NCBI GenBank assembly: GCA_037954665.1
Contig: JBBMOL010000022.1
Location: 7,192,001 to 7,256,000, forward strand
Length of the DNA: 64,000 nt
From: Laguncularia racemosa
Lineage: Eukaryota; Streptophyta; Magnoliopsida; Myrtales; Combretaceae
Direction: 5' to 3'
In this document: positions 12,215 through 22,698 of the stretch, piece after piece
Layout: each line of letters opens with the position of its first letter
Numbering within the stretch: the stretch's first letter is position 1
Program-made: the position numbers and the translations under genes
The notes under the pieces: model-generated
What the model was told of the DNA's origin: nothing
Database searches by the model: none
The model's input: only the letters and a program-made list of their open reading frames with translations

Positions 12215-12746
12215 CCCCTATTTATAAGGGAATGAAGCTAGGCCATTTTAGAAAGAGGGATAACGATCACGAGATTTGCTAAAAATTTATTAAGATTGCT
12301 CTATGAAAGATCAAACACAAGAAATTCATCAAGAACATGTCAACCATATATCAAGAACTATATCTTTAATTTGTTGTCACATGCATGCACATGAGGCATC
12401 GAGCTTGTCCGCTTTTCCTCATATGGCTCTCTTTAAGATCATCCTCCCAAATTAAGACTTCTCCAAAATTGATTGGCACATTGCTACATACGATCGATCA
12501 TCAGCATAAACCCCTTTACACTAATTATAGGGAATTCTTGAATAAGATATGTAGTAGCATTGGACTAGATCCCACCATACTTTAGATTAGGGTAGTATAT
12601 AGAGGGGAATATACATAAGTAATATGATTTTTGAAAAAAATTCGTGAAATAGGGTACTTGCAAAAAATATTCCAAAAATGGGTTATAAAGGCATGAGTCC
12701 CCAGTATGTAGACACCCTCATTACTATGAAAATTGTGCAATGTAAG
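12215..12746 (+). mobile_element. middle part of the old LTR-like repeat
   Basis: This sequence joins 4134 on the left (across element A) and 21424 on the right (across element B). It starts with the TATA-like TATTTATAAGG near 12220. A 66-codon frame at 12385-12585 has no recognisable similarity. The end, CATTACTATGAAAATTGTG followed by CAATGTAAG, is continued by the matching phrase GGATTACTATGAAAATCATG at 21433. The last five bases, GTAAG, are the TSD of element B. Confidence 0.5.
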
Positions 12747-14205
12747 TGATCGTTGCCAACCGTAGTTTTAATATTTGTAATATCTGTTCCTAATTCTAAC
12801 TACGTTGCAATAGGCAAGTGTACCTACCGTGGATGTAGTATAGTGTTAAGTGCAGGGTCGTTCCACCATGAGGAGATTACTAATTACTAGTACTAGCTCT
12901 TTTCCTATTATCTAACCGTCAAATTGAGGTGAAGTGTATTAATGACTAAAATTATTTAACAATCTAAAATCTTAACTAAAACTACTTCAACAAAACAAGG
13001 GTTAATTCTCTAACAAAGCAACCTAGATCTCATTATATACCTATATTGTCACATAAATCATTAGAAGCTAAGGATTAATGTTTCTGAGTTCTTAAGCTAT
13101 TAAGTTCCAAGAAGCAAGATAAATACTTTCTCAAGTAAATTACTTATCTAATCCTAGATTTATCAATTAGGATCTCTCCTCAATCAATAGCAATCTAGAA
13201 TTGCATGAAGCATATGAACTAGATTCGAATGGATGTTCGACAGAAGATTTTCGATATTCTATCTCCAGAAACACGAGCAAATCTCATCCAAAACATAAAT
13301 CTGATCATAAAAGCAATTTCTCAATCAACTTAAATGATATTAAGCATTAACTCATATTTCGGAAATATGAATCTAAGATAATTATGCAGCACATGTAATG
13401 GAACAAAAGAACATCAATAAAACTTCAATTAAATCATATCTTCATCAAATGACAAAATAGTTTAAATGAGATCTAGGTCTAGGTTTACTCTTCCATAGAC
13501 CTAACAATGAAAGAACAAATACATGAAGAGAAACTAGAGTTCATGATTACAACTCGAATAGATTGAATCTTGAATGCCTTGCTTGAATATCCTTGGATTG
13601 TTGAGTAGAAAACTAAAGAAAGAGAGAAAAATGAAGAGAAGTGTATTCTAAAACCCTAGGTCTGCTGTCTCTCCCTCCTCCTCTTTTTTTTTTATTTTTA
13701 TTTTTCGTCTTATATATATGTGTTGGCATTGGAGGAGAGAGAAACGTTAGAGAAAGTATGTCGAGGCTCCATACGCCCCTCACCACGCCCCGTGTTAAAG
13801 GGTGTGGTGGTCTCTGGTCATCCTTTGAAGTTGGCACGCCCCCATATCAGGGGCGTGGTGGCTTTGTCTTTCACTTCTGGTCCCATACGCCCTTTACCAC
13901 GCCCCGTGGCAAGGGGCGTGGTAGCTTCTGTTCCTGATTTCTCTTCCATACGCCCCTGATATGGGGGCATGGTGGTGGTCTGCTGTTCATATGCCCCTGA
14001 TATAGGGGCATGACAGGCAGGGGAGATGCTCTTCTTCCTTTCTCTTTGTTGTTTTCTTCTCAATTTCTTTAAATGATTTTCATTATACCTGAAAGCAAAA
14101 TATTCCTTGATTAAGCATCAATTTCAGATGATTTTTTTTTTATTAATTATCAACTTAAGAGAGCTTAAAATCTTCCTAGAATTTGAAGTTTTATGGCGAT
14201 TATCA
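12747..14205 (-). repeat. element B 3' LTR with hairpin array
   Basis: Minus strand TGATAATCGCC...GGCAACGATCA. A TATA-like run lies at 13709-13720 and a telo-box (plus AAACCCTA, 13651-13658) about 55 bp downstream of it. Five GC-rich hairpins lie at 13780-14012. The best has arms CCACGCCCC and GGGGCGTGG around GTGGCAA (about 13898-13922). Confidence 0.9.
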
Positions 14206-14218
14206 AATTCCCCCACAC
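14206..14218 (-). other. polypurine tract of element B
   Basis: Minus strand GTGTGGGGGAATT directly before the 3' LTR start TGATAATCG. Confidence 0.85.
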
Positions 14219-15473
14219 TTGAATCTTTGTTTGTCCCCAAGCAAAGCAATTTTAAAGACCATAAATTCAAAATGGGGACTTCATATTTCAAAACACAGTA
14301 AGCTAGAATATCAACATTCATCAATGATCATGTTTAACATCCAATAGAACTCCTCAATTGAATGAATGTGCTCCTCACCTTGTCCTGCAATATTGAACTT
14401 GAGATACTTTAATCAAAGTTTTAAATTTAATCAAAGTAAAGTAAGCTTCTACCTCTATCTTTTAATAACAGCTTTCTAATAAAAAATCAAACTTAAGGTC
14501 AAACCGAAACAAAAGGAGACTTGGTTCACTTCAATTAGCTACTTTAGAGTGTATAGCCTCCTCATCCATCTCTCTAAGCGAACTACTCCATCATGAAAGT
14601 ATTTTGCATCCGAGATTCCCCTGAATTCCTCTTCTTTTAATAGACTTTCCCAAAAGTTTCATTTATTTATTTATGATCCCGAAACCCATGTAGCAAGCTT
14701 TCAGCTGATAATCATAGGCTCGTCACCCAAGTTAACAGACGTTATCCCTTCAATTGAAGGCGTCCCTACGGACTTAATCACTCGAGTTTCAAGAACTTAC
14801 CTTTTTTTTTTTTTTTAGAGTAATTTCCTCGGTCGGTCAATCCCAGGTCAGAAGACCTTAGGTGACCAGGTTTTAAAGGGACCCCATCGAACCTCCATTA
14901 CTCTAACTGATTTATTTAGCTAGTAGCGGGGTTAGACTTCGCTCTTCTAAGGGACCAAAACCCGCCCACACTAACTAAGATATCTTATTTTGACTTAAAC
15001 TTTTCTTAGAAGGTCTCTTAAGAAAGATCACTAAGAGAATTACTTCATTTTCCCTTTTATAATGGGTTGATTAGCTCTCTAGACTTTTGATGAAACAATA
15101 TACTTCCTAGTAACTTAGAAATCGAGCCAATTAACATTTTGCTAAGGACCTTGGTTCAATTCCTAACTTTGAATTCAGCCTTTAAATGATAAGTAGGCTT
15201 GCTTCACAAAGATTTTTATTCTATAAGTTTAATCAAGTATGAAAAATTCAATGCAAAAACAGGAGTGAATTGCATGACATTCTTTTTTTAGGGATTCAAT
15301 CATTGAATGCTAAAACACTCCTCAATTGCAGCTAAAATTCTAGCAAAATAGAAAATGTAGGAGGAATTTTAATAGAAAATTGAAAGAATTTTGAAAAATT
15401 TTCACTTTCTATATCGATAATCACACATACACACCTAGTTCTCCTTTTTTTTTTTATACATAATATTTAATAC
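14219..15473 (-). other. element B 3' non-coding region, left of the solo LTR
   Basis: No reading frame of interest. The block at about 14695-14995 is conserved with 5985-6350 of element A, including GAAGGCGTCCCTAC and AAAGGGACCCCATC. It contains the palindrome CCTTCAATTGAAGG (14749-14762). The last five bases are AATAC, the TSD of the inserted LTR. Confidence 0.6.
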
Positions 15474-16951
15474 TGTTAGGGGGAGAATGTTAAGTTCTCT
15501 AAATTATTTTTGATGTTAACAAAAAAGGAATAATGTGTAACGTATGTTTGAGCTTGTCAGAAGTTGTTTTAGAAGATAGTACGTAATTTTTCTAAGTTGA
15601 ACAAGGAGACAGAAGCTTGTTCAGAACCTTCAAAAGTGTTATATAGACTATTTTTGTTCTGACAAAAAGTGTTTCAGAAGTTGTGTAGTGTATCCGTAGT
15701 TATTGTGTTAACCTTTTAGAAGCACTTTCAGAACCTTTACAATAGGAGAACAGTTGACAGGTTTGTTTTAGAAGCACTTTCAGAACCTTCATAACATGAA
15801 GACAATTAACAGGTTTGCTTCAGAAGCACTTTCAGAACCTTTCATGTCTGTCACAAATTTTTCTAGATTACGTTCTAATTTTTATATCGATAGTTTTTAA
15901 TAAATTTCAAGGCCTAGCTCCACGTATCAAGTATATTTGGGTAATATACTTGATGTGTTTTACTAAAGTTGGATTTTATATCATGGGGTTCTTTAATTTA
16001 TATAAAGTTTTACAAGATTTTATTCAAAGATTTCATTTTATGATAAAGTGAGATCATATAAGATTTACAAGTTTTATCAAGATTTAAATTTATATATTTG
16101 TGCTATATTTTGGGAGATCCAGCAGTTACAAAGATAAGGATAAGAAATATGGTTGTTATATGAAGACATAGTTCCACAATGTAAGGGATATCTTCAACAA
16201 ACTTGATCTAAGAGATATATCCAAAGAAGATCTCGGTTAAACTGATTTATCTAAGCTTATACTCATCAAGAATATCATGGAATGCAGATCCTCTCCAATA
16301 GATTCAACTTATTTTTGAATTACAAAAATTCAAAAATAAATTCAAGATTGTCACGTGGAAAGTAGCCGTTATGTTCTCTTCATATAAGGAGTGTTTAATT
16401 CAAATGAAAAAAGAAGAGAGAATTTTTTTTTAACAGAAGAAAGAAAGAGACACACGAAAAGAAAAGGCTCATACATCTTCAAGCGAAAAATCTTTACAAA
16501 TACGTGTGATCTATTGTATAGAGGAAATATGATATTCTTCATTGTTGTTGTAATTCCTTTCGTGTATAAGGAATTGATAGTTGTTTCATCACTGCAGTTT
16601 GATTGATTAGCTTAGTAAAGAAGCTAAAAAGACTCAATAGTGAGACTTTGCCTTGAAGAGGCTTATATTGTACTTCTTCAATTTATTTGATATAGTGAAA
16701 CATAACCGGTATAGACAATCGGAACCCCGGCGTGGAGTTGGAAGAGAGGATTGACACTCGAGGCGGAGCCTCTATAAATATCTGAGCATTCTATTCTTCT
16801 ATACTCATTTTATTTACTGCACATTATTGTTCTTCATTATTGTCATTTACGTGATTTTATTAGTCAAGAGTTTTGAATGATTTGCAAAAAGTGAAACTTT
16901 TAAGTAATTAATCAATTTACCCCCTCTTGATTAATCTAATTGGGACCAACA
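15474..16951 (+). mobile_element. solo Ty1/copia-type LTR
   Basis: A 1478-bp insertion starting TGTTAGGGGGAGAATG and ending CTAATTGGGACCAACA, flanked by perfect AATAC repeats (15469-15473 and 16952-16956). The end CCCCCTCTTGATTAATC...CCAACA resembles the U5 end of plant copia LTRs of SIRE/Tork type. There is no PBS, coding region or second LTR, so it most likely arose by LTR-LTR recombination that removed the body. Internal repeats (CAGAAGCACTTTCAGAACCT, about 15717-15842) mark the U3 part. Frames at 15815-16051 and 16391-16606 are not convincing genes. Confidence 0.8.
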
Positions 16952-16956
16952 AATAC

Positions 16957-17427
16957 CCCTCCCCTACACTTAAGTTAGACATTGACCTCAATGTCTATGT
17001 TTAATATAAAAATCATATAAGGAAAGAACATTAAGTAGAGAAAAATTAAGATAGAAAAGGTAATAAAAAGAACTATTGCTCTCCTGAATTCGATGTTGCT
17101 ATTCATCAAGTGCTCGATCAAGACCCTATGTTGTGTAATAGCTCCATCATTCAAGCATTGTGTGAATCTTCCGGTTGCTGCAATATCAAAATCTGGAAAA
17201 CTATACAAAGAAGAAAACTCGAAAGAAGTTGGCCTATAACAGAAATTAAAAAGAAAGAAAAATAAAGAAAAGTAAAGCATGAGTCAGTAAATTAAGTTAA
17301 CACAAGGCTAATAGGGTGTGGTAGGCTTTGTGGGCAATTCTGGATTGACACGCCCCTGTGGAAAGGGGCGTGGTAGCATATCAGTTGGAATTTTTCCACT
17401 TTGTCGCCTCTTTTGCCTTCATATGCT
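16957..17427 (-). other. element B region between protease and the solo LTR
   Basis: This is where RT, RNase H and integrase should be; none is found. It holds one hairpin of the LTR type (arms CACGCCCC and GGGGCGTG, about 17349-17372). An open frame of 101 codons (16975-17280) has hydrophobic ends and a central segment with ATGRFTQCLNDGAITQHRVL; I do not recognise it. It may be chance or the relic of a captured sequence. Confidence 0.45.
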
Positions 17428-18472
17428 CTATGGCCGAGGCTTTCTAATCACCTCCTTTTTCAACTCAGGACTTCCATCAAGACTGACAGTCATCTCTTTA
17501 ACTGATGCACCCATAGATTCTCCTTGATCCCCATTCGTCAAACAAATTTCTAAAGCATCCTTGCATAATTGTTCTTGCACTAAATCTGAAAGAGGTAGAT
17601 CAAGATCATCTACTGCAAAACAAGTATCATCATGTTGCAAACTATGCTTAAGAGCATCCAACATCTTCACTATGACTTCCTCATTTCCCACTCGCAGCAC
17701 CAATTTCCCGTTTCCCACATCTATGATAGCTCTTGCAGTAGCCAGAAATGGTCTCCCAAGAATCAATGGGATCTCCACATCCGCTTCCATATCTAGGATG
17801 ATGAAATCCGCTGGGAAAATGAAGTCTTGAACTTTCACTAGCACACTAGCACATCCTCAACCACTCCTTTTAGGAATTTGACCGATTTATCTGCCAATTG
17901 TAAGCTCATTTCGGTTGGCTTTGGTTCCCTAAGTCCCATCTTCTTGAAGAGTTGATATGGCATGAGATTAATACTAGCCCTAAGATCAGCTAGGGCCCTC
18001 TCCTCAGTTAGGTTACTGATCAAACACGGGATGGTGAAGCTCCCAAGGTCCTTAAGCTTCTTTGGAAGTTTGTTCTGAATAACTGCCGAACATTCTCCTC
18101 CTAAAGTCACTGAAGAAAACTCTTCCAATTTTCTCATGTTCGATAATAATTCTTTCAAAAACTTTGCATATCTAGGCATTTGAGTCAATGCCTAGCCAAT
18201 GGAAGGTTAATATGCAATTGTTTAAAAACTTCAAAAAATTTACCATATTGCTCATCCACCTTATCTTTCTTCAATCTTGTAGGGTATAGAATGGGAGGTT
18301 TATATTCTGGAACTGGTTTGGATGATGATGACTTCTTCTCAACTAACTTCTCTGACTTCTCTCCTTCATCATTTTCAATCGGTTGTTTCTCCTTTATGTT
18401 GGATGCCTTACCTCTTTCTACTTGATTCTTTGATTGGAGTTCTTTACCACTTCTCAGGGTTATTGCTTTCAC
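17428..18472 (-). pseudogene. protease region of element B, frameshifted
   Basis: Three overlapping minus-strand frames cover one product. 18185-18472 has the VKAITLRSGKEL-type pre-protease spacer and a Lys/Glu-rich linker. 17838-18188 has FTIPCLIS and ALADLRASINLMP, the retropepsin active site with DLGA changed to DLRA. 17428-17844 has PLILGRPFLATARAIID and the acidic tail. At least two frameshifts (near 18187 and 17841) separate them. The layout matches element A residue for residue in the motif blocks, but no RT block follows the tail. Confidence 0.85.
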
Positions 18473-19862
18473 ATGCTCACGAGGATTTGTCTCTATATTT
18501 CCTGGTAATGAACCCTAAGGTCTCTCTGAAAGTAATTTAGCAATTTGTCTAACCTGAGTCTCAAGACTATAGATTGAGGCGCCATGGTTTCTGAGAGTAG
18601 TGTCTTGATTCTTTAAAATCATGTCCAATGATTTTTGTCTATCTTCAGAATCTTTTACCAACTTTGCTAAGATGTCCTCAATTGATGATTGTGGTTTAGA
18701 ACTCTGACCAGGTGTTCTTTGAAAACCAGGGGGAGGATTGGGGTTGCCATTCTAAAAATTATTGTTGTTACTCCATGAAAAATTTGGGTGATTTCTCCAG
18801 CCTAGATTATATGTGTTGCTGTAAGGATTATTCTAAGGCCGGATCTGATTTCCTAAATAGTCCACTTGTTCAACACCTAATTCATCACCAAAGGAGGGCT
18901 CAGCTGTGTATACTTGTTGCTTTGAAAGTGACAATCCATCTATTTTTCTAGATAACGCCTCTACTTTTGACATGATTGTAGTAGCCATGTCTACATCAAT
19001 AACTCATGCCGGTCTTTTATCTCTACTCCTACAATGTGACCATTCAAAATTATTCACTACTAGATTCTCGAAGAGAGCTAAGCTTTCTTCATGAGTTTGA
19101 TGATTAATCATGCCTCCAGCTACAGCATTTACCATCTGTCTTGTCTGATTAATTGAGACCGTTGTAGAAAATCTGAACTTGCATCCACTCTGGAACACCA
19201 TGATGAGGGCATCTCCTTAATGATTCCTTGAAACGTTCCCAAACCTCATAAAGTGTTTCCGACTCTTGTTGGTGATAAGACTGAATGTCAGCTCAGAGTT
19301 TGGCGGTCTTTGAAGGTGGAAAGAACTTGTCCTAAAACCTTGTAACCAACTCTTCCCAGGTGGTGATGGAGCTTCTTGGCAAAGAGTTTAACCATTGCTT
19401 AGCTCTTCCTCTTAAAGAAAACGGGAGGATTCTAAGACGAACCGCATCTTCACTCACTCCATTAAATTTGAAAGTGTCGCATATCTCCAGGAAGGATTGA
19501 ATATGAGAGTTTGGATCCTCATCCTCAAGACCATCAAATTGGGCATATTGTTGAACCATTTGAATAACGACTGGTTTAATCTCAAAACTGTTTGCCATCA
19601 CCCTAGGTCTAACAATGCTAGAGCTAACACCATCCAACCTTAGCCTGGCAAACTCAGCATTGGTTCTCCTAAGATTAACCACTTGATTTAGCTCGTGAGG
19701 AAGGTTATCTTGTGGGTCAACCATTTCTTCTAACACCAGATCTTCCTTAATCCTTGTTGATGAAGATTCTAATGGGTGCTTATCTCTTTTGCGCGATTGA
19801 GTAAGGATTCTCTCAGGCTTTAGATCAAAATCAGCAAGGCCCTTGGATCGGCTCCTAGTCAT
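18473..19862 (-). pseudogene. gag of element B, broken
   Basis: Starts at ATG 19862 (MTRSRSKGLADFD). The open part, 19332-19862, holds the Gag core: QYAQFDGLEDEDPNSHI, FSLRGRAKQWLNSLP and TTWEELVTRF. A stop follows (VTRF*DKFFPPSKTAKL). The core then continues through YEVWERFKESLRRCPHHGVP and WMQVQIFYNGLN to a frameshift near 19145. After it come VNAVAGGMINHQTHEESLAL, a Pro/Asn/Gln-rich linker and LETQVRQIAKLLSERP. There is no CCHC knuckle, as usual for this group. The product would be the structural capsid protein. Confidence 0.85.
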
Positions 19863-19992
19863 GCACTACAAGAACTAAAATCTAACAATCGGTGGTACTT
19901 AAATTCTAAGTAAACAAAGAAGGAATAGTAACAGAAGTAAATAAAGTGGCTAGATTAATAAGTAATAAGTGTTCTTAATATTAGTGGTGCCT

Positions 19993-20012
19993 CCTCTCTG
20001 GCAACGACGCTA
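19993..20012 (-). other. primer binding site of element B, tRNA-Asp type
   Basis: Plus strand CCTCTCTGGCAACGACGCTA, about 14 of 20 matches to the tRNA-Asp 3' end including the GGCAACG core. The 6-nt spacer AAAACT before the LTR is the same as in element A. Confidence 0.7.
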
Positions 20013-20018
20013 AAAACT

Positions 20019-21418
20019 TGATCGTTGCCAACTGTAGTTTTAATATTTGTAATACCTATTCCTAATTCTAACTACGTTGAAATAGGCAAGTGTACCTACC
20101 GTGAACGTAGTATAGTGTTAAGTATAGGGTCGTTCTACCGTGAGGAGATTACTAATTACTAATACTAGCTCTTTTCCTATTATCTAACCATCAAATCAAG
20201 GTGAAGTGCATTAATGACTAAAATTATTTAACAATCTAAAATCTTAACTAAAACTACTTCATCAAAACATGGGTTAATTCTCTAACAAAGTAACCTAGAT
20301 CTCATTATATGCCTATATTGTCACATAAATCATTAGAAGCTAAGGATTAATGTTTCTGAGTTCTTAAGCTGTTAGGTTCCAAGAAGCAAGATAATTACTT
20401 TATCAAGTAAATTACTTATCTAATCCTAGATTTATCAATTAGGATCTCTCCTTAATCAATAGCAATCTAGAATCGCATGAAGCATATGAACTCGATTCGA
20501 ATGAATGTTCAACAGAAGAATTTCGATATTCTATCTCTAGAAACACGAGAAAATCTCATCCAAAATAGAAATCTGATCATAAAAGCGATTTCTCAATCAA
20601 CTCAAATGATATTAAGCATAAACTCATATTCCGGAAATATGAATCTAAGATAATTATGCAGCACATGTAATGGAACAAAAGAACATCAATAAAACTTCAA
20701 TTAAATCATATCTTCATCATATGACAAAATAGTTCAAATGAGATCTAGGTCTAGGTTTACTCTTCCATAGACCTAACAATGAAAGAACAAATACATGAAG
20801 AGAAACTAGAGTTCATGATTACAACCCGGATGATTGAATCTTGAATGCCTTGCTTGAATCTCCTTGGATTGTTGAGTAGAAGACTAAAGAAAGAGAGAAA
20901 AATGAAGAGAAGTGTATTCTAAAACCTTAGGTCTGCCGTCTCTCCCTCCTCCTCTTTTTTTTTTTCTTTTTCGTCTTATATATATGTGCTGGCATTGGAG
21001 GAGAGAGAAATGTAAGAGAAATTATGTCGAGGCTCCATACTCCCCTCACCACGCCCTGTGTCAAAGGGCGTGGTGGCTTTGTCTTTAACTTCTGGTCCCA
21101 AACACCCTTTGCCATGCCCTGTGGCAAGGGGCGTGGTAGCTTCTGTTCCTGATTTCTCTTCCATACGCCCCTGATATGGGGGTGTAGTGGTGGTCTGCTG
21201 TTCATATGCCCCTGATATGGGGGCATGGTAGGCAGGGGAGGTGCTCTTCTTCCTTTCTCTTTGTTGTTTTCTTCTCAATTTCTTTCAATGATCTTCATTA
21301 CACCTGAAAGCAACATATTCCTTGATTAAGCATCAATTCCAGATGATTTTTTTGATTAATTATCAACTTAAGAGAGCTTAAAATCTTCTTGGAATTTGGA
21401 GTTTTATGGCGATTATCA
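20019..21418 (-). repeat. element B 5' LTR
   Basis: 1400 bp, ends ...GCGATTATCA followed by the TSD GTAAG. TATA-like run at 20976-20985 (minus strand). Four hairpins lie at about 21046-21230, one fewer than in the 3' LTR. The missing piece of about 51 bp is bounded by copies of GGNGTGGTGG. Confidence 0.9.
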
Positions 21419-21423
21419 GTAAG

Positions 21424-22693
21424 CTCGGAGCAAGGATTACTATGAAAATCATGTCAACAGTACGGGAGTACTCATGACTATGGAAAACATGATGAGGGAC
21501 TTGGGATCTGATTGCACCCCAATAGTAACCGAGGGTTAATGGGAATAGCTAGACTCTATGTCATGAAACTAAGACTAAGTAGTCTTGTTTAAGTATCATT
21601 GTTGTTCTGTAGTCCTCACTGATTATAGTTTAGTTATATTGTATTGCTTTTCTAGACCTATAACCAGACTCCCAATACCTTCTCTCCATTTATAGTTCTC
21701 ATTATTCGATGCAATTCCACCCATTAGCTACTTGTTGAGTCATTCCTTAATGGCCTAAGTGCTTAACTATTGGGGTTATTGAACTAGATCTATAGCCCTA
21801 TCAGGCTTAGCGCATTGTTTGCTGACTCGTGGTGACCATGCATAAGCATCACCTTATTACTTAACCAAGTTTGATCATTATTTGGGTTAAGGTTTCTAAC
21901 ACATTTACTGTGTGCCTAGAAGGTTGAAGATATCTAGAAGTCAAAAGTTGATTCAAGATGGTCACAATTACTTGATTATTATGCATTTAGACGAGAAAAT
22001 TATAAATTAGTAAGTTTATTTTAATCAATTGATTTCTATTATAAATTTTAAGCTTTGTCTATTATTTAGCTAAGGCTCATATTAGTTACAGGCAATGCAC
22101 ACATGTTTCCTTATTTTAGTTACTGGTTATTGTTATAAACAGTTATGTTTTAGGATTTTATTCCATTAAACTTGCTTTATCATCATGATGTCTATTGTCA
22201 TTCTTTTGTACATATGTCTATTGTATTTAGCTTTTCAGGGTTTAGTTTGATTATTACTTTGGTTAAGCATATTTTCTTTTGTGTTTATGATTTAAAAAGG
22301 TGATTAATTCTCTTTTTACTAATGTTGTTGCATTGGGCATTGAGCATTTGGATGTTTAGTCCTAGTATAGCTCCTTTATAGGATTGATTCGTTACTCATT
22401 ATTTAGAACTACTAGTTGGCTTAACCATTTGTTAGTCTTTTGTCATCTATTTTATTATAAGTCAATTATCTTATTTAACTTGGTAGTAATACCAATATGG
22501 GTATGGTTGACGAACCTTGACCTTCTACCAACTTACACTTGATAAGGACGCATGAAGACCTAACTTGATGAAACTCACTAACAACTTGACTTGACATGAA
22601 ACGACACGACATGACATGAGATTAGCTAAGTCGTGACTTTTCAAAACAAAGAAAGAGACTGATGGTTATTAATTCATCATTCCATCCAATTAG
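21424..22693. repeat. old dispersed repeat, copy 1, with flanking gene-free DNA
   Basis: About 21460-22080 aligns in the same orientation with 41285-41905. Shared phrases include GGGAGTACT.ATGACT, TAGTAACCGAGGGTT-like and CTTGATTATTATGCATTTAGA. It continues 12746 across element B. No coding potential is seen, and 22081-22693 holds nothing I can name. I cannot assign the family; an old LTR or leader segment is likely. TATAT at 22694-22698 is the copia TSD. Confidence 0.6.
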
Positions 22694-22698
22694 TATAT

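Larger units (their letters stand above)
12747..21418 (-). mobile_element. element B: complete Athila/Tat-like Ty3/gypsy retrotransposon lacking RT-RH-IN
   Basis: 8672 bp including a 1478-bp solo LTR inserted later. LTRs of 1459 and 1400 bp align end to end. The perfect TSD is GTAAG at 12742-12746 and 21419-21423. In minus-strand order: 5' LTR, tRNA-Asp-type PBS (19993-20012), gag (from 19862), protease (to 17428), non-coding DNA, PPT (14206-14218) and 3' LTR. RT, RNase H and integrase are absent. Over the first 124 aligned LTR bases I count 10 differences, 9 of them transitions, so the insertion is old. The LTR sequence differs from element A, so the two are separate families with the same organisation. 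Confidence 0.9.

Noticed and set aside
12385..12585. 66-codon plus-strand frame between elements A and B
   Set aside because: No motif, and it lies in an old non-coding repeat.
13641..14063. Overlapping open frames on both strands in the element B LTR (also 20927-21278)
   Set aside because: They arise from the GC-rich hairpin repeats, which lack stops in several frames. No similarity to a protein.
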